Positions 1-6,129 of a DNA stretch of 7,198 nucleotides are shown here, one piece after another; positions within the stretch are counted from its first letter, which is position 1, and every line of letters begins with the position of its first letter. Source of the stretch: Thermoplasmata archaeon. Its GTDB lineage: Archaea > Thermoplasmatota > Thermoplasmata > Lutacidiplasmatales > UBA184. Below the pieces are notes generated by a model. It was not told the origin of the DNA, ran no database searches, and worked only from the letters and a program-made list of their open reading frames with translations. A program made the position numbers and the translations under genes. The DNA is taken from positions 1-7,198 of the forward strand of contig JASHWY010000047.1 in NCBI GenBank assembly GCA_030043835.1, in the 5' to 3' direction.

Positions 1-945
1 CACCGCAAAGATGTGCGTCTCGTTGGTGCGCATCTGGGGGTCGACCGGGATGAATCCCGTCTTCGGATCCGCCATGACCCCCGCCTCTTCGAGCCCCAGA
101 CCCGCGCTCGCGGGTCGTTTACCGACGGTGACGAAGAGGCGCTCCGCGGTGAGCTCCGACGTCCCGGCGGCACTCTCCACCGACATCACGAGGGCGCCGG
201 GATCGCGTCGAAGTCCGGTCGCCTTCGTCGCGACGTGGATCGTAGCCCCGAGCCGTTCGAGGGTCCCCGTGATCTCGCGGGAGAGGTCCGACTCCATGCC
301 GGGGAGAAGCTGGGAGAGGAGCTCGACGATCGTCACCTTAACCCCAACGCTCGCGAGGAATTCGCCCAGCTCGCAGCCACTCACGCCGCCGCCGAGGATC
401 AGCATCGATCGAGGGAGGGTCGTCTGGGAGAGGAGGTCCCAGGCGTTGACCACGCGCTCGCCGTCGGTCTCGAACCCCGGGATCGTTGACGGGATCGCCC
501 CCGTCGCGATCACGGCATGAACGAAATCGATCCTCTCGTGACCTCCATCCGGAGCCGCAAGGTCGACCGAGCGGGGTCCCGTGAACCGAGCTTCACCGGG
601 GAGAACGGTCACCCCGGCCGATTTCAAGAGCGTGGCCACGCCCTGACGCTCCTTGGCGACGACCCCTTCTTTCCAGGCCATCGTGACCGCGAGGTCGAAA
701 CGGGGGTCCGGAGCGGTGACTCCGACCTCCGCACCCTCGACGAGGAGGGTGTGGTAGAGCCGCGACGCGTGGATGAGCGCCTTCGACGGGATACAGCCCC
801 GGTTGAGGCACTCGCCGCCGAGGTCGCGTTTCTCGACGAGAACGACCTTCTTTCCAAGCTGGCCCGCCCGGATAGCGCTCATGTAGCCGCCCGGGCCTCC
901 GCCGATGACGAGCAGCTCGGTGGCCCGTGCGTACGTTCCCGCCAA
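1..945 (-). CDS. lpdA: Dihydrolipoamide dehydrogenase (E3), N-terminal 315 residues, partial at the window edge
   Basis: This FAD-dependent enzyme reoxidises the dihydrolipoyl arm of E2 and passes electrons to NAD+. The frame is open without a stop from 945 to base 1. Counting from the proposed TTG start, the FAD dinucleotide-binding motif GGGPGGY lies at about residues 15-21. The redox-active disulfide motif GGECLNRGCIPSK is at about 43-55 (Cys46 and Cys51). The ATGAIP segment is at about 147-152, and the second, NAD-binding glycine motif (ILGGGVSGCE) is at about 183-192. The visible part stops just before the expected GD of the second FAD motif; about 140-160 residues, including the dimer interface with the catalytic His-Glu, lie outside. 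TTG at 945 is chosen because an in-frame stop lies at 952-954, no ATG or GTG intervenes, the first ATG falls inside the FAD motif, and a GAGG element sits about 9 nt upstream. It starts 11 nt after the second E1alpha gene, so the two are probably co-transcribed. Family assignment is very secure; the exact start is less so. Confidence 0.95.
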   Translation of the reverse strand, partial: MAGTYARATELLVIGGGPGGYMSAIRAGQLGKKVVLVEKRDLGGECLNRGCIPSKALIHASRLYHTLLVEGAEVGVTAPDPRFDLAVTMAWKEGVVAKERQGVATLLKSAGVTVLPGEARFTGPRSVDLAAPDGGHERIDFVHAVIATGAIPSTIPGFETDGERVVNAWDLLSQTTLPRSMLILGGGVSGCELGEFLASVGVKVTIVELLSQLLPGMESDLSREITGTLERLGATIHVATKATGLRRDPGALVMSVESAAGTSELTAERLFVTVGKRPASAGLGLEEAGVMADPKTGFIPVDPQMRTNETHIFAV

Positions 946-956
946 CGGAGGTCACC

Positions 957-2012
957 TCACCGGCCTTTCGGCGCGCGAGAGGAGACCGCCGGGGCATAGA
1001 CGTCTTCGGTCAGCGATCCGGGGCGAGGAGGAGGGGTCTCCTCGGCGACCCGGACCGCCTCACGGACCTGTTCCTCGGCTTCGGCCTTAAAGCGAGACCG
1101 AGCGGGTTCGGTCAGGCCCTGATGCGCGAAGAGCCAGGCTTCGAGACGGCCCACGGGGTCATGGGAGGCAGCGCGAGCGGCCCAGTCGGCGGGCTGGTAC
1201 CGCGTGGGATCATCGGCGCTCGAGTGGGGGGTCATACGGTAGACGACGAACTCGAGGAGCTTCGGTCCGGCGTTGGATCGGGCCGCGGCCAGAGCCTCGC
1301 GCAGGGCACGGTAGACCGCGACGAAGTCCGTTCCATCGACCCGAGAGCCCCCGAAGCCGTAGGCGTCTGCCTTGCTCGCAAGGCTCGTGGCCGCGGTTTG
1401 ACGCTCGACCGGCACCGAGATCGCCCACTGATTGTTAGCGCAACAGAAAACGACGGGAAGTCTCCAGACTCCGGCGAAGTTGAGCCCTGCGTGGAAGTCG
1501 TTCGAGCTCGTGCCGCCGTCCCCGAAGAACGCTAGCACCACTCCCGGAGCGGACCTCGACCGGAGGGCATGCGCGAGGCCGACGGCGTGGCTGATCTGGG
1601 TCCCGATCACCGAGGACATCGAAACGTAGTGTACCTCGCTCGCGGTCGGGTGGCACGGCATGTTTCGGCCCCGTCCCGGGTCGAGATCGTCCGCGAACAA
1701 GTGGTGGGCGTACGTCACGAGGGAGTGCCCCCGCACGAGCGCGACGAGCTGCTCTCGAAGGCCGGGGAAGATCCAGTCGTCCGCCTCCGTCGCGAGTCCC
1801 GCGGCGACGTTCACGGCCTCGTGTCCGGTAGAGGCTCCATAGAACCCGACCCGGCCCTGCCGCTGGAGTGCCTGCATCCGAGCGTCGAGGGTCCGCCCAA
1901 GGACCATCCAGCGGTACGCCGAAAGTAGGATCGACGGCCAGTTCGAACCGATCGCCGCCTCGACTTCGCTGGCTTTGTACGGCAGGGGGACGATCGTCGG
2001 GCCCGAGTTCAT
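957..2012 (-). CDS. pdhA: Second 2-oxoacid dehydrogenase E1 component, alpha subunit (paralogue, paired with E3)
   Basis: This is the thiamine-diphosphate-binding subunit of a heterotetrameric 2-oxoacid decarboxylase (pyruvate or branched-chain type), 351 residues, a normal length for E1alpha. The GRVGFYGASTGHEA segment is at about 54-66. The diphosphate/Mg2+ motif begins with GDG at 164-166 and ends with NN at 193-194, followed by QWAIS. The phosphorylation-loop-like TPHSSADDP is at about 261-269. All expected cofactor-binding residues that I can recognise are present, so it should be active if an E1beta partner is available, yet no E1beta gene adjoins it. The ATG at 2012 is preferred over an in-frame TTG at 2117 because GGAG lies 5 nt upstream and the extension would cross a palindrome and a TATA-like box. 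It is clearly divergent from the E1alpha at 4402-5487: FYGASTG versus FYAPLQG, and a different N terminus and tail. A putative promoter of its own precedes it. Substrate is not determinable from sequence. Confidence 0.9.
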   Translation of the reverse strand: MNSGPTIVPLPYKASEVEAAIGSNWPSILLSAYRWMVLGRTLDARMQALQRQGRVGFYGASTGHEAVNVAAGLATEADDWIFPGLREQLVALVRGHSLVTYAHHLFADDLDPGRGRNMPCHPTASEVHYVSMSSVIGTQISHAVGLAHALRSRSAPGVVLAFFGDGGTSSNDFHAGLNFAGVWRLPVVFCCANNQWAISVPVERQTAATSLASKADAYGFGGSRVDGTDFVAVYRALREALAAARSNAGPKLLEFVVYRMTPHSSADDPTRYQPADWAARAASHDPVGRLEAWLFAHQGLTEPARSRFKAEAEEQVREAVRVAEETPPPRPGSLTEDVYAPAVSSRAPKGR

Positions 2013-2042
2013 GAGAGCTCCGGGCAGAGCGACCCCGTCCCG

Positions 2043-2050
2043 TAAATAAA
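2043..2050 (-). promoter_or_regulatory. Putative archaeal TATA box for the second E1alpha-E3 pair
   Basis: On the minus strand this reads TTTATTTA, a conspicuous AT-only octamer in a very GC-rich gap. Its centre lies about 34 nt before the ATG at 2012. With the usual archaeal spacing of about 25 nt, transcription would start near 2020, leaving a leader of under 10 nt that still holds most of the GGAG ribosome-binding site. This implies that E1alpha-2 and lpdA can be transcribed apart from the upstream E1-E2 genes. It is inferred from sequence and spacing only. Confidence 0.5.
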
Positions 2051-2055
2051 TGAGT

Positions 2056-2072
2056 GGGCCGCCTGGCGGCCC
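2056..2072. repeat. Perfect 8-bp inverted repeat (palindrome) beside the internal promoter
   Basis: GGGCCGCC and GGCGGCCC flank a single central T (plus strand). The element lies in the gap between E2 and the second E1alpha, 6 bp upstream of the TATA-like box in the direction of transcription. That position suits an operator for a dimeric regulator. It could alternatively fold in RNA as a 6-bp stem with a 5-nt loop and act in ending the E2 transcript; only a weakly T-rich stretch follows, so this is less convincing. Short GC palindromes do arise by chance in GC-rich DNA. Confidence 0.45.
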
Positions 2073-2131
2073 TCCTAAGGTCGCTACGAGATAGGGAATG
2101 CCTCCTCTCGTCCCCAACCGGGTGCTCGAGG

Positions 2132-3418
2132 TTACGTGAGTTCCGCAAACAGCTGGTGCGGGTCTTCGAGGTATCCTTTGACGGTGGCGAGGAACTGGGC
2201 TCCCTCGTACCCATCGATCACGCGGTGGTCGAGCGATACAGAGAGGTTCATGAGGTCGGCCGGCCCGACCGTTCCGTCGGCGCGATAGACCGGGCGCCGC
2301 TGGATGCGGTGGACGCCGAGGATCCCGACCTCGGGGTAGTTCAAGATCGGCGTCGCCATCACGCCACCGAGCGCGCCCAGGCTCGAGATGGTGAACGTGC
2401 TGCCGGTGAGCTCGCTGCGCTCGAGCTTTCCCGCCCGGCCTCTCTCCGCCAGCTGCTGAACCTCCTTCGCGATCTGCGCGACGCTCTTCCGATCGGCGTT
2501 CCTTAGCACCGGCACGATAAGGCCGTCGGCGGTCTGGGTGGCGATCCCGATGTGGTAGGCGGACCGGACGACGAGCTCCTCGCGCGTGTCGTCCATGGTA
2601 GCGTTCAAGTGCGGGTGCGCCCGAAGACCGGCGACGACGCCTTTCACGATGAACGGAAGGTAGCTCAACCGAACTCCCTCCTTCTCCACGTGCTTCGCCA
2701 TCCGGTCGCGCACGCGGACGAGTTCGGAGACGTCCACCTCCTCGACGTAGGTGAAGTGGGCGGCCCGATGGGTCGACTCGGTGAGGTGGTCGAAGATCAC
2801 GCGGCGAATCCCGCGGATCGGGATCCGTTCGGCGACGTCTGCCATCCCCTCGGTCGATGTTGCCGCGATGGTCGGTGGCGGCATGATCTTTGAAGCGGGA
2901 GCCTGAGCCAGGGCAGCCATGACCGCAACTGCCGTCGGACGATTGGACGTCGCACCGAGGTCCGCCTCGGTTATCCGGCCCCCCGGCCCCGTGCCTTGGA
3001 TTCGGGTCAGATCGATCCCTCTTTCCGCGGCGAGTCGACGCAGGTACGGAGACGCAAGGGGGCTCCCGGCGGTAGGTGCCTGCGCCAAAGGCACGGCGGG
3101 GGAAACTATCGGAGCCGCGGGGGCGGGACCCTTCTCCTCAACGGGCGAGGGCGACGTGGCGGATGCAGCCGAGGCACCGCCCTCGGTCTCGATCGATACA
3201 AGGAGACCGCCGACCTTCACCTTCACGCCTACCGCCGCGTGGATCTTCGCGATGCGACCGGCCTTCGGCGAAGGGATCTCGACGTTCGCTTTGTCGGTGA
3301 GCACACCCACGAGGGGAGCGTCCTCCTGGATCGTGTCGCCTTCCTTAACGAACCACTCGACCACCTCGCCCTCGGCGACCCCTTCGCCGATGTCAGGGAG
3401 CCGGAAGTCGTACGTCAT
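2132..3418 (-). CDS. pdhC: 2-oxoacid dehydrogenase E2 component (dihydrolipoamide acyltransferase)
   Basis: The E2 core transfers the acyl group from E1 to coenzyme A through a swinging lipoyl arm and forms the scaffold of the complex. The 428-residue product has the full domain order. A single N-terminal lipoyl domain spans about 1-77, with the lipoylated lysine in TDKAN (Lys43). An Ala/Pro-rich linker at about 82-120 follows, then a peripheral-subunit-binding domain at about 122-155 (SPYLRRLAAERGIDL and GTGPGGRI). After a second Ala/Pro-rich linker at about 160-195, the catalytic acyltransferase domain runs from about 198 to the end, with the active-site DHRVIDG at about 397-403 (His398, Asp402). 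The ATG lies 9 nt after the E1beta stop, and that stop is part of a TAGGAGAGG ribosome-binding site, so translation is probably coupled. Domain content and length are typical of pyruvate/branched-chain E2 proteins. The acyl-group specificity cannot be told by eye. Confidence 0.95.
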   Translation of the reverse strand: MTYDFRLPDIGEGVAEGEVVEWFVKEGDTIQEDAPLVGVLTDKANVEIPSPKAGRIAKIHAAVGVKVKVGGLLVSIETEGGASAASATSPSPVEEKGPAPAAPIVSPAVPLAQAPTAGSPLASPYLRRLAAERGIDLTRIQGTGPGGRITEADLGATSNRPTAVAVMAALAQAPASKIMPPPTIAATSTEGMADVAERIPIRGIRRVIFDHLTESTHRAAHFTYVEEVDVSELVRVRDRMAKHVEKEGVRLSYLPFIVKGVVAGLRAHPHLNATMDDTREELVVRSAYHIGIATQTADGLIVPVLRNADRKSVAQIAKEVQQLAERGRAGKLERSELTGSTFTISSLGALGGVMATPILNYPEVGILGVHRIQRRPVYRADGTVGPADLMNLSVSLDHRVIDGYEGAQFLATVKGYLEDPHQLFAELT

Positions 3419-3427
3419 TGCCCTCTC

Positions 3428-4405
3428 CTACCCCGCCTTCACCGTCGAGCGTGCTGCGTGCATGATCGTGTCGGCATTGGGAAGGTAGAGGTTCTCGAGC
3501 GCGTAGGGGAACGGGGTGTCGTACCCCGTGACCCGAGCGATGGGGGCCTTGAGCGAGTAGAACGCCTTTTCGGCCAGGACGGCGGCGACCTCTCCTCCGA
3601 AGCCACAGAACCGAGCGGCCTCGTGAACGACCACCGCCCGTCCGGTCTTTTGAACGGACGCGACGACGCTCGCCTCGTCGAGCGGGACCAGGCTCCGAAG
3701 GTCGATCACCTCGGCAGAAATCCCTTCCCCGGCGAGCTTTTCGGCGGCCTCGGAGGTAGGTGGGACCATCGCCCCGTAGGCAAAGAGGCTCACGTCGGTC
3801 CCCTCACGGACGAGGCGGGCGGTGCCGAACGGTACTCGCCCATCGCCGTCAGGTACCTCCCCCGTCACCGACCGGTAGATCCGCTTCGGCTCGAGGAAGA
3901 GGACCGGGTCCTCGTCGTGGATCGCGGTGAGAAGAAGACCCTTCGCGTCGGCCGGCGTGGATGGGACCACCACCTTGAGACCGGCCGTGTGACAGAAGTA
4001 CGCCTCTGTGCTCTGCGAGTGGTAGAGCCCTCCCCGGATCCCCCCGCCGTAGGGTGAACGGATGACGACGTGGCACGGGTACTGCCCTCCCGACCGGTAG
4101 CGGAACTTCGAGAGCTCGCTCACGATCTGGTCGAAAGCAGGGTAGATGAAATCCAGGAACTGGATCTCGGCGACCGGCTTGAGGCCATAGAGCGCCATCC
4201 CGATCGCCGTTCCCACGATCCCCGTCTCGGAGAGCGGGGTGTCGATGACCCGGTCGGCGCCGAACTCTTTGTAGAGCCCCTCGGTCGCCCGGAAGACGCC
4301 GCCGTTCACTCCGACGTCCTCTCCCAGAACGAGAACGTCGGGGTCCGAGCGCATCGCTTCGAAGAGGCCTCGGTTCACCGCCTGGACGAGCGTAAGCTCG
4401 GTCAC
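3428..4405 (-). CDS. pdhB: 2-oxoacid dehydrogenase E1 component, beta subunit
   Basis: E1beta completes the alpha2beta2 decarboxylase and supplies the glutamate that activates thiamine diphosphate. The product is 325 residues, typical of the family. The N-terminal part carries VLGEDVG at about 26-32 and DTPLSETGIVG at about 55-65; Glu60 is the probable cofactor-activating glutamate. QFLDF is at about 82-86, and a GGLYHSQSTEAYF segment at about 125-137 carries the conserved histidine (His129). The C-terminal transketolase-type domain follows (DLRSLVPLD near residue 236). The start is GTG at 4405, overlapping the TGA of the upstream E1alpha as GTGA, which indicates translational coupling and 1:1 production with that E1alpha. 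It is the only E1beta in the window, so it may also have to serve the second E1alpha at 957-2012. Whether the complex is of the pyruvate or branched-chain type is open. Confidence 0.95.
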   Translation of the reverse strand: MTELTLVQAVNRGLFEAMRSDPDVLVLGEDVGVNGGVFRATEGLYKEFGADRVIDTPLSETGIVGTAIGMALYGLKPVAEIQFLDFIYPAFDQIVSELSKFRYRSGGQYPCHVVIRSPYGGGIRGGLYHSQSTEAYFCHTAGLKVVVPSTPADAKGLLLTAIHDEDPVLFLEPKRIYRSVTGEVPDGDGRVPFGTARLVREGTDVSLFAYGAMVPPTSEAAEKLAGEGISAEVIDLRSLVPLDEASVVASVQKTGRAVVVHEAARFCGFGGEVAAVLAEKAFYSLKAPIARVTGYDTPFPYALENLYLPNADTIMHAARSTVKAG

Positions 4406-5487
4406 GGCTTGATCACCCCTTCACGGACGAGTGCTTCGAACGCTGCTCTCTCCTCGGCGAGCCGAGGCGTCGGTGTCGCGAACACGTCATCGAGGAAAGA
4501 ATCCGGGGCGACCTTCGGGGTCTTCTCGGCGACCTCGATCGCGGCGGAGAGCTGGGCTCGCGCGTCGTCCCAGATCTTCGAATCGCCGGCCTCGTCGAGG
4601 CCGTGCGCCTCCTTGAGCTCCCGCTGGAGGCGAAGGACGGGATCTTTCCGCTTGGCCGCCTCGAGCTCAGCGTTCGATCGGTACCGGTGCGGGTCGTCAG
4701 ACGTCGAGTGGGGGCCGAAGCGGTAGACCTGGGCCTCGATGAGCGTGGGACCTCCGCCCGCGACGGCGCGACGCCTCGCGTCGAGGACAGTGCGGTAGAC
4801 CGCTTTCACGTCGTTGCCGTCGATCACGACGCCGGAGAACCCGTAGGCTTTCGCCTTCTCGGCAAGCGTCGGGCTCCGGGTCTGTTTCTCGCGCGGGAGG
4901 CTGATCGCCCACTCGTTGTTCTGGCAGAAGAAGACCGTCGGGACCTTGAACACGCCAGCGAAGTTGAGCCCGGCGTGGAAGTCGTTCGAGCTCGTCGCAC
5001 CGTCGCCGAAGAACGGAACCGTCACGATCGGGTCGCCTCGAAGCCGGGCGGCCATCGCCGCCCCGACGGCCTGAGTGATCTGCGTCCCGATGGGGCTCGA
5101 CGCGACGACAAAGTTCTGGGCGCGGAAGCCGAAATGGTTCGGCATCTGGCGCCCCTTGGTGAGGTCGCTCGAGTCGCTGAAGAGCTGATCGATGATCGCC
5201 TGGAGAGGGACGCCTCGAAGCAGCGCCACCGCCATCTCCCGGTAGGCGGGAAAGACCCAGTCCTCCGGCCGGAGGGCCATCGCGGCGCCAACTTGGGCGG
5301 CCTCTTGTCCTTGAAGCGGCGCGTAAAACCCGATGCGCCCCTGACGTTGCAGGTGGAGGCACCGCTCGTCCGTGACGCGGGCGAGCACCATTGTGCGATA
5401 GGCCTCTAGGAGACGTTGGGGAGAGAGCCCATCGGCCGAATCGGACCCGGAAGCGGGCGCGACGCTCGGTACCGCGCTCTCCGCCAT
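4402..5487 (-). CDS. pdhA: 2-oxoacid dehydrogenase E1 component, alpha subunit (first copy, paired with E1beta)
   Basis: This is the thiamine-diphosphate-binding E1 subunit that decarboxylates a 2-oxoacid together with the overlapping E1beta. From the ATG at 5487 it has 361 residues. The segment GRIGFYAPLQGQEA is at about 50-63, resembling what I recall of PdhA of Gram-positive bacteria. The cofactor motif runs from GDG at 161-163 to NN at 190-191, followed by EWAIS. The GPHSTSDDP loop is at about 258-266 (His260, Ser261). The ATG at 5487 is chosen over an in-frame TTG at 5568 because a GAGG element lies 5 nt upstream and a TATA-like box lies inside the longer version. It heads the operon E1alpha-E1beta-E2 and is divergent to the HTH gene at 5656. 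One 38-bp block around the cofactor motif is almost identical in DNA to the second copy, although the proteins differ widely elsewhere. Substrate is unresolved. Confidence 0.93.
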   Translation of the reverse strand: MAESAVPSVAPASGSDSADGLSPQRLLEAYRTMVLARVTDERCLHLQRQGRIGFYAPLQGQEAAQVGAAMALRPEDWVFPAYREMAVALLRGVPLQAIIDQLFSDSSDLTKGRQMPNHFGFRAQNFVVASSPIGTQITQAVGAAMAARLRGDPIVTVPFFGDGATSSNDFHAGLNFAGVFKVPTVFFCQNNEWAISLPREKQTRSPTLAEKAKAYGFSGVVIDGNDVKAVYRTVLDARRRAVAGGGPTLIEAQVYRFGPHSTSDDPHRYRSNAELEAAKRKDPVLRLQRELKEAHGLDEAGDSKIWDDARAQLSAAIEVAEKTPKVAPDSFLDDVFATPTPRLAEERAAFEALVREGVIKP

Positions 5488-5519
5488 CGGCGCCTCACGG
5501 TCTCCGACCCTCGCCCTCG

Positions 5520-5525
5520 ATATAA
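5520..5525 (-). promoter_or_regulatory. Putative archaeal TATA box for the E1alpha-E1beta-E2 operon
   Basis: The minus strand reads TTATAT in otherwise GC-rich intergenic DNA, its centre about 36 nt before the ATG at 5487. With standard archaeal spacing, transcription would begin near 5497, giving a leader of about 10 nt that holds the GAGG ribosome-binding site. No purine-rich BRE is obvious upstream. No bacterial -35/-10 pair stood out. Inferred from sequence and spacing only. Confidence 0.5.
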
Positions 5526-5623
5526 CGGCCACCCCAGGATACTCGACCCGGAGGCGATCCCGATCCAAGTTCCGCTATCGATGCGAAGAATCAGTTTCAC
5601 CACGTCGGGCCGAGCGACCCCGG

Positions 5624-5631
5624 TTTTAATA
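5624..5631 (+). promoter_or_regulatory. Putative archaeal TATA box for the HTH gene
   Basis: TTTTAATA on the plus strand is centred about 28 nt before the GTG at 5656. This is the distance expected if the transcript starts at or next to the start codon, so the mRNA would be leaderless; no ribosome-binding site is visible before that GTG, which agrees. If translation instead began at the in-frame ATG at 5581, this box would lie within the coding region. Confidence 0.5.
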
Positions 5632-5655
5632 GGTCGGACGCGCTGGGCGGGACCC

Positions 5656-6129
5656 GTGCGTAGGGCCCCCCACATCGCCCTCTCCCCCGCAGACAGGGAA
5701 CTCCTCAACGCGTGGGCATCGCCCGCCACGCTGTCGGTTCGTCGTGCCCTGCGCGCCCGGATCGTTCTTGAGGCGGCCCGCGGTGGCACGAACGGCCAGA
5801 TCGCACGCTACCTGGGGGTCCATCCGGAGACGGTCGCGCTCTGGCGTGGCCGCTTTGCCGCCCAGGGGGTGGAAGGGGTCCGTCACGACGCGCCAAGGCC
5901 CGGGACCGGCCGCCGGGCCCCGCCGGGCCTCATCGACCGGATCGTCCGGACCACGCTCGAGTCGCAACCACCGAACGGTCGATGGACGACGCGCAGCCTC
6001 GCCGCGGCGCTCAACGTGAGTCACATGTTCGTCTACCGCGTCTGGAAGAGCCAGGGCCTCGTACCAGCGCTAGGGCGTGGGCTGGGTCCGATTCTCACGG
6101 TCAGAAGAGCGGAACGTACGGACGTGTGA
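5656..6129 (+). CDS. Solo helix-turn-helix protein resembling the DNA-binding half of an IS630-family transposase
   Basis: The 157-residue product appears to be a DNA-binding protein only. An N-terminal HTH spans about 46-68 (NGQIARYLGVHPETVALWR), then a short GVRHDAPRPG segment like the GL-L-D-x-P-R-x-G stretch of IS630 transposases. A second, winged-type HTH lies at about 108-133 (RWTTRSLAAALNVSHMFVYRVW). In a full IS630 transposase a DDE catalytic domain of roughly 180-200 residues would follow; here the protein ends about 24 residues after the second HTH with an Arg-rich tail and no sign of DDE motifs. The DNA after the stop is aprA coding sequence on the other strand, so no catalytic remnant follows. 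The GTG at 5656 fits the upstream TATA-like box and the normal family N terminus; an in-frame ATG at 5581 is the alternative. It could be a domesticated regulator or a truncated relic; the intact frame and plausible promoter favour an expressed protein. It is divergent to the dehydrogenase operon and overlaps the 3' end of aprA. Confidence 0.7.
   Translation: MRRAPHIALSPADRELLNAWASPATLSVRRALRARIVLEAARGGTNGQIARYLGVHPETVALWRGRFAAQGVEGVRHDAPRPGTGRRAPPGLIDRIVRTTLESQPPNGRWTTRSLAAALNVSHMFVYRVWKSQGLVPALGRGLGPILTVRRAERTDV

Noticed and set aside
11..520. Long plus-strand open frames over the E3 gene (also 13-489 and 517-999)
   Set aside because: They lie opposite the unmistakable E3 coding frame, have no recognisable motif, and are typical of antisense openness in GC-rich genes.
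2013..2117. 35-residue N-terminal extension of E1alpha-2 from TTG at 2117
   Set aside because: It crosses the palindrome and TATA-like box, and the ATG at 2012 has a good GGAG at 5 nt; the extension is Gly/Pro-rich and unlike E1alpha N termini.
1435..2214. 259-codon minus-strand frame overlapping E1alpha-2
   Set aside because: It is an Arg/Pro-rich out-of-frame reading of E1alpha-2 with no family motif; the correct frame carries the thiamine-diphosphate motif.
2996..4057. 353-codon plus-strand open frame across E2 and E1beta
   Set aside because: It spans two well-supported genes on the other strand, including their junction, and its translation is low-complexity Arg/Gly-rich sequence without recognisable domains.
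4603..5409. 268-codon plus-strand open frame opposite E1alpha-1
   Set aside because: Antisense shadow of a secure gene; no ribosome-binding site, promoter or motif supports it.
5416..5655. N-terminal extension of the HTH gene back to 5416 or 5581
   Set aside because: The extension would overlap E1alpha-1, run through both TATA-like boxes and has no family resemblance; the IS630-type N terminus begins about at the GTG at 5656.
5656..6129. A complete insertion sequence around the HTH gene
   Set aside because: No terminal inverted repeats or target duplication were seen, no DDE domain is present, and both flanks are coding or promoter sequence of neighbouring genes.
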